From Diadema setosum (taxonomy: Eukaryota; Echinodermata; Echinoidea; Diadematoida; Diadematidae), in assembly GCA_033980235.1 (NCBI GenBank), contig CM067059.1, positions 20,695,494-20,759,493 of the forward strand: a DNA stretch of 64,000 bases. Reading direction: 5' to 3'. The translations under genes were made by a program, and so were the position numbers. This document shows positions 59,946 through 64,000 of the stretch, piece after piece. Under the pieces are notes generated by a model, which saw nothing but the letters and a program-made list of their open reading frames with translations, was not told the origin of the DNA and ran no database searches. The stretch's first letter is position 1, and each line of letters begins with the position of its first letter.

Positions 59946-62900
59946 CTGTGGGGGGAAATGAGAGGTACACAGTTATCAGAACCATTATTACACCTGCCAT
60001 TGAAAAATATGAAAACATTAAATCTTGTCAACTTGGACATTCTCAAAATGTGCCTCAGTGTCATCAATCTCCCTCAGATCTGGGGCCTGTTTCAAGGCAG
60101 ACTGTCTGCAACCATCATATATGCTACTACCACAGCAATGACCAATACAATCACAGCTCATTGACTGTTTCCCGGCTACCGCCATGGCGACTGCTACTTT
60201 TGCAACTGCAAACACTTCTATCAATACTGTCAGAAATAGAGTGAATTGTAACACTTGCTTCATGAGCATTTGTATCCTTGCATATAGAAAAAAAAAAAAA
60301 AAAACCTGGTACTTTCTTTATAAGGTCTCTGCAATGTATCCCAAATGTCAGTACATTGTATCACTGACCTCAAGTGCTGTTTTCCTTTGTCTTGTTTGAC
60401 AGGAAAGTAAACCTATCCTGAGAGTTTCTAAATAACATCAGTGCAGAAGGATATTAACATTCCGTACACTCAAAATAAGTAGTGCTGCCCCTTGTTTTGT
60501 TTTGTTTTTTTTTCATAAGCAGCATGCCACAAATAACTTAAAGTCTGTAGACAATCAATTTTTCTCATTCATACGTTGTGAAATATATTTAAAAAAATTT
60601 TTGTTGTATCATTAGAAAGTTATCAAATAAAAACAAGACATTCAATTCATAATTTCCATACACAGTGGATCACAGAATCCCGTCCAAATCAGTAAGGTAG
60701 ACCAGCATTTTCTACACTATATTTAAACTCTACATGGTAATGGTAATGGTAATGTTCAAAAGTTAATTGCATTGTAAATAGACTATTGCCAGCAAAGGGG
60801 GCAAAGTCTCGTTACTGCTGGCTACTATATGCCACTGCATCACAGTACCAAACACAAAAATCTCCAAGCATTGCAACTGATTGACAACATTGCTTTACAT
60901 CAACATAAATAAATCTGCCAGTAGTCTCCTCATCCTTGACTATGACTCTCTTCTTAATTTCTCTGAGAGATCTTACCTTCTTGCCATCCTGTTTAGAATC
61001 TTTTTACTCTTGGCCAGGTTCCCATCCATATCTTCAAGCTGGAAAAGAGGACCATGGACAAATGCTTGTGAAACTTTACAAATTTATGTATTTACTTGGA
61101 CAGTACTCAAGACTTAGCATTTTTTTCTCCTGTGTGGAAGGATGACATTCCTGCAACTACCAGTATATTGTTTTGGGGTTAATCTGGAAAGTTAACAATT
61201 TTGTGTACAAACAACATGGCAAGTTGTGATGCAATGACATTATCAACTCATTAATATGCATATTCATAATGGCTGTTCAAGAAATGTTTTGTGAAAATAT
61301 GCAAAACTTCCCGATTTCATAACTTATGATTTGTATCAAATTTTGTGAAATTTTCTGTTTTCCTTTTATATTTGCTCTTTCTTTCAGACTAACTTTTAAC
61401 TGGTCTGGAATAGTCCTTTAAAGAAATCCAGACTCTTCTCGATGACACATTCTCTGTAATCCTAGATATTCATTGGCTTGAATACATGTAACATGCAAAT
61501 GTGAATCATATCATATCTAAATTATATTGCAATTTTGACTTCATCTCTCTCTTTCCATTCTTTACATATCGATTAAGTTCAATAAAGTCATTCCCAAAAA
61601 TTTCTTTAAGATGCACATTTTGTACACAGCATGTAACAAAACATACAAATTATGAATTTGATACAATAGCTAGGTAAATAGAGGGAAGGGAAAAATCTAG
61701 AATAATGATAAATGCCCTAGGACATGGATGGCAGTTTTGGTTTGTATTTGACAATTTATGCTCTGCATCCTGTCAAATTCCAAGACTGAGCTCAAGCTGC
61801 AGCCCCAGGAATGTCTCAGATTACCTTTTAGCAGGATGACATATTGGTCAACAACTACAAAGAAACAAGGAAAAGTAGAAATTACGCGGTGCGTAATATA
61901 TGTCCCCGCCGGAAGTAGCATTTTGTAGCAAAATGTGCAATATAGGTAAAAAATCAAGGTCAAAGGTCAAAATTCTGTGTAAAAGTTTTGAAGCCCTCAC
62001 CTAGTGCCATCACATAAAGCAAACAGAATCGAAATCGGGTTAGAAATGGCGAAGGAGTAGCATTTTGTAGCCAATGTACAATACAGGTCAAAAATCAAGG
62101 TCAAAGGTCAAAGAAGGCAAAGGTCAAAATTCTGTGTAAAAGTTTTGAAGCCCTCACCTAGTGCCATCACATAAAGCAAACGGAATCGAAATCGGGTTAG
62201 AAATGGCGAAGGAGTAGCATTTTGTAGCAAAATGTACAATATAGGTCAAAAATCAAGGTCAAAGGTCAAAGAAAGCAAAGGTCAAAATTCTGTGTAGAAG
62301 TTTTGAAGCCTTCACCTAGTGCCATCACATAAAGCAAACGGAATCTAAATCGGGTTAGAAATGGCGAAGGAGTAGCATTTTGTAGCAAAATGTACTATAT
62401 AGGTCAAAAATCAAGGTCAAAGGTCAAAGAAGGCAAAGGTCAAAATTCTGTGTAGAAGTTTTGAAGCCCTCACCTAGTGCCATCACATAAAGCAAACGGA
62501 ATCGAAATCGGGTTAGAAATGGCGAAGGAGTAGCATTTTGTAGCAAAATGTACAATATAGGTCAAAAATCAAGGTCAAAGGTCAAAGAAGTCAAAGGTCA
62601 AAATTCTGTGTACAAGTTTTGAAGCCCTCACCTAGTGCCATCATATAAAGCAAACGGAATCGAAATCGGGTTAGAAATGGCGAAGGAGTAGCATTTTGTA
62701 GCAAAATGTACAATATAGGTCAAAGGTCAAGGTCAAAGGTCACGACTGAAATTCTGTGAAGAAGTTTCAAAGCTCCCTTGTAGTGCTATCATATAAAGAA
62801 AACAGAATTAAAATTAGCTCATAAATGACAGAGAAGTAGCAAATTGAAGATTTTGATCACACACGGACGCACACACGGACACACGGACGGACGGACACAC

Positions 62901-63906
62901 GGACGGACGGACACACACACGTACGGAGCCCGTTTCATAGTCCCCTGCTCGAACTCGTTCGGCTGGGACAAAAAATATAAAGAATTTGTAGAGAAAAAAA
63001 AACCCAAACAAAAACAAAAACTAAAATTCTCCATCATACATTTTCCTTGGTCCTGATCAGCTGCTCCTTTTGCTCATCCAACTCATCCAAGATGCCAGCC
63101 CCAATCTCATCTGTCTCCGCCGCAATCCGATGAGTACGGGATAAACTCTGGCTGGTTCGATTTAGACTCTCTAGACCGTCAACAACTTTGTCCTTTTGGC
63201 TATCCTGCTGAGCCTGTCAAAGATGGTGAGAGAGAGAGAAAGGCATGTCTAAGTTCATCATAGAGGAGAAGATGCCTCTATAACTGTACCCAGATATTTC
63301 ATTCCAATGGATGGCACCCTTTGGGATCACAGAAATGGTTTTGCTCAGTGGAAAACAAAATTGCTCAAATTGACCATGTGCATAATTGTTAGCAATAAAT
63401 ACAATGGTTCAACGATTTCTTCTCACGAACATAGCACATGCATATACATATGTATGTATGTATGTGTGTGATTATGATTATGTAACCATGAAAATGTTTT
63501 TGGCTCCATGAGTCTGTGTGTATGTGTGGGTGTGTGTGTGTGTGTGTGTGTGCATGCATGTGTTTCTCTTTTTGCACGAAACACAGTTATCCATGCAGCA
63601 TTGGATACTATCCCACATGATACTGGAAATGAGGGGAAATATAGTCAGCAATTTTAATCTTGCAAATTTTGCGAGAGCAAATGCATGTGAAGGTTCTTGT
63701 CTTCTCACTACGCGCACTAATCCAATGCCAGTGGCAATTCGCGGAAATTTAATGCTGCAAAAAAATGCCATCAGCTCCAATTCTCAAAAGTTTCATGGCA
63801 CGAAAATATCTCTTGGAGTAGTTACCTCAAAGTCAGATCTAGCTGGTGTGTATAAACCTCCAGACAGCAGTTCATCTCTACCACTCGTATGACCACTTAG
63901 CCGCTG
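59855..63906 (-). CDS. VTI1B: VTI1B-type Qb-SNARE, gene-level entry, four 3' exons
   Basis: Four - strand exons join in frame: 63906-63826, 63213-63040, 61038-60977 and 59945-59855. They encode about 135 residues ending in a membrane anchor and stop; human VTI1B is 232 residues, so about 95 N-terminal residues lie beyond 64000. The SNARE helix T-H-R-I-A-A-E-T-D-E-I-G and the tail T-N-K-L-I-L-S ... V-E-L-A-I-L-G are typical of VTI1B rather than VTI1A. VTI1B pairs with syntaxin 7/8 and VAMP8 in late endosome fusion (family knowledge). It converges on SOS. Confidence 0.93.
59946..60976. other. VTI1B last intron
   Basis: 1031 bp, GT-AG on the - strand, nothing recognisable but an A tract near 60290. 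Confidence 0.75.
60977..61038 (-). CDS. VTI1B: VTI1B exon (end of SNARE helix)
   Basis: 62 bp, 20 codons plus AG. L-E-D-M-D-G-N-L-A-K-S-K-K-I-L-N-R-M-A-R, acceptor TTCCAG, donor GTAAGA. Same length as the human segment ending S-K-S-R-K-I-L-R-S-M-S-R. Too short for ORF calling. Confidence 0.94.
61039..63039. other. VTI1B intron with inverted pearl-like copy
   Basis: 2001 bp, GT-AG on the - strand. Over half is the pearl-like element at 61863-62970. Confidence 0.75.
61863..62970 (-). mobile_element. pearl/Tsp-like element, copy 4 (inverted)
   Basis: In reverse orientation: AAACAAGGAAAAGTAG tail, hairpin ATTACGC-GGT-GCGTAAT at 61881-61897, TGTCCCCGCCG at 61901, about six tandem units, a GGAC/GGACGG microsatellite (62860-62915) and the head ending CGGCTGGGACA (one mismatch to the inverted repeat). 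Confidence 0.8.
63040..63213 (-). CDS. VTI1B: VTI1B exon (SNARE core)
   Basis: 58 codons, phase 0. D-G-L-E-S-L-N-R-T-S-Q-S-L, then T-H-R-I-A-A-E-T-D-E-I-G and L-D-E-L-D-E-Q-K-E-Q-L-I-R-T-K-E-N, donor GTATGA. The Gln in D-E-Q-K is the likely ionic-layer residue of a Q-SNARE. Confidence 0.96.
63214..63825. other. VTI1B intron
   Basis: 612 bp, GT-AG on the - strand, with a GT microsatellite near 63510-63560. A stretch near 63590-63810 has GCGAGAGCAAA/GCGGAAATTT words like a worn MITE. No exon. Confidence 0.65.
63826..63906 (-). CDS. VTI1B: VTI1B exon (linker before SNARE helix)
   Basis: 27 codons, phase 0: Q-R-L-S-G-H-T-S-G-R-D-E-L-L-S-G-G-L-Y through S-D-F-E, acceptor TTTGCAG, donor GTAACT. 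It sits where vertebrate VTI1B has a poorly conserved linker, so the call rests on splice signals and frame. The alternative acceptor three bases in (after a second CAG) is possible. Confidence 0.75.
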
Positions 63907-64000
63907 CTGCAAAATATAAAGAAAACACATTGATGGATAAGCGAATTGTGGTGCAAGACTGACATATCCTCTCCCTTGTCATTCATTTCTCTGTTATTTT

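Noticed and set aside
59807..60244. 145-codon + strand frame
   Set aside because: It lies antisense to the last VTI1B exon and runs into its intron; no domain and wrong strand.
62814..63056. Frames over the GGAC microsatellite
   Set aside because: They are the head of the inverted pearl-like element, not genes.

Overview
The window is eukaryotic genomic DNA: short exons with GT-AG (and one AT-AC) introns, AT-rich and packed with transposon remnants. It suggests a marine invertebrate deuterostome, most likely an echinoderm (inference). Two genes can be assembled exon by exon. The first is a nearly complete Son of sevenless orthologue (SOS1/SOS2 family) on the + strand, coding from 2766 to 45324 in 26 exons. 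The second is the 3' half of a VTI1B-type Qb-SNARE gene on the - strand, coding from 59855 to 63906, with its 5' exons beyond the window. The two genes converge and are separated by about 14.5 kb.

The SOS exons join in frame throughout and give about 1305 residues plus a stop. The only missing coding part is the first ~29 codons, expected upstream of position 1, so the whole protein would be about 1334 residues, close to human SOS1. The domain order is histone fold (exons at 2766-17995), DH (17774-25881), helical linker and PH (26950-29780), REM (30341-34524), CDC25 Ras-exchange domain (34946-42823) and a proline-rich tail with PxxPxR motifs for GRB2-type SH3 domains (43069-45324). The protein is expected to join receptor signalling to Ras activation at the plasma membrane. 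One intron, 30929-33623, has all the marks of a minor-class (U12) AT-AC intron. The VTI1B exons encode the SNARE helix and the C-terminal membrane anchor, a protein of late endosome/Golgi vesicle fusion.

The rest is introns and intergenic DNA, heavily populated by non-autonomous transposons. The most striking are four copies of a pearl/Tsp-like element (22964, 31246, 32369 and, inverted, 61863-62970). They have an 11-bp terminal inverted repeat, a GTCC/GTCT microsatellite, a core of ~157-bp tandem units and a 3' hairpin; nearly every unit carries a perfect nuclear-receptor DR1 motif. Others include a 1-kb fold-back element (16000-17021), two piggyBac-like MITEs with concerted end changes (39009-39784, 40555-41319), a pogo-like 2.6-kb element full of GTTTAAAC palindromes (50940-53546), a palindromic MITE family with five copies, nested insertions, a tRNA-type SINE, a decayed LINE 3' end and an interstitial telomere-like array inside a MITE. 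A CpG-rich segment (about 36950-38720) inside a SOS intron may hold a separate promoter and first exon.
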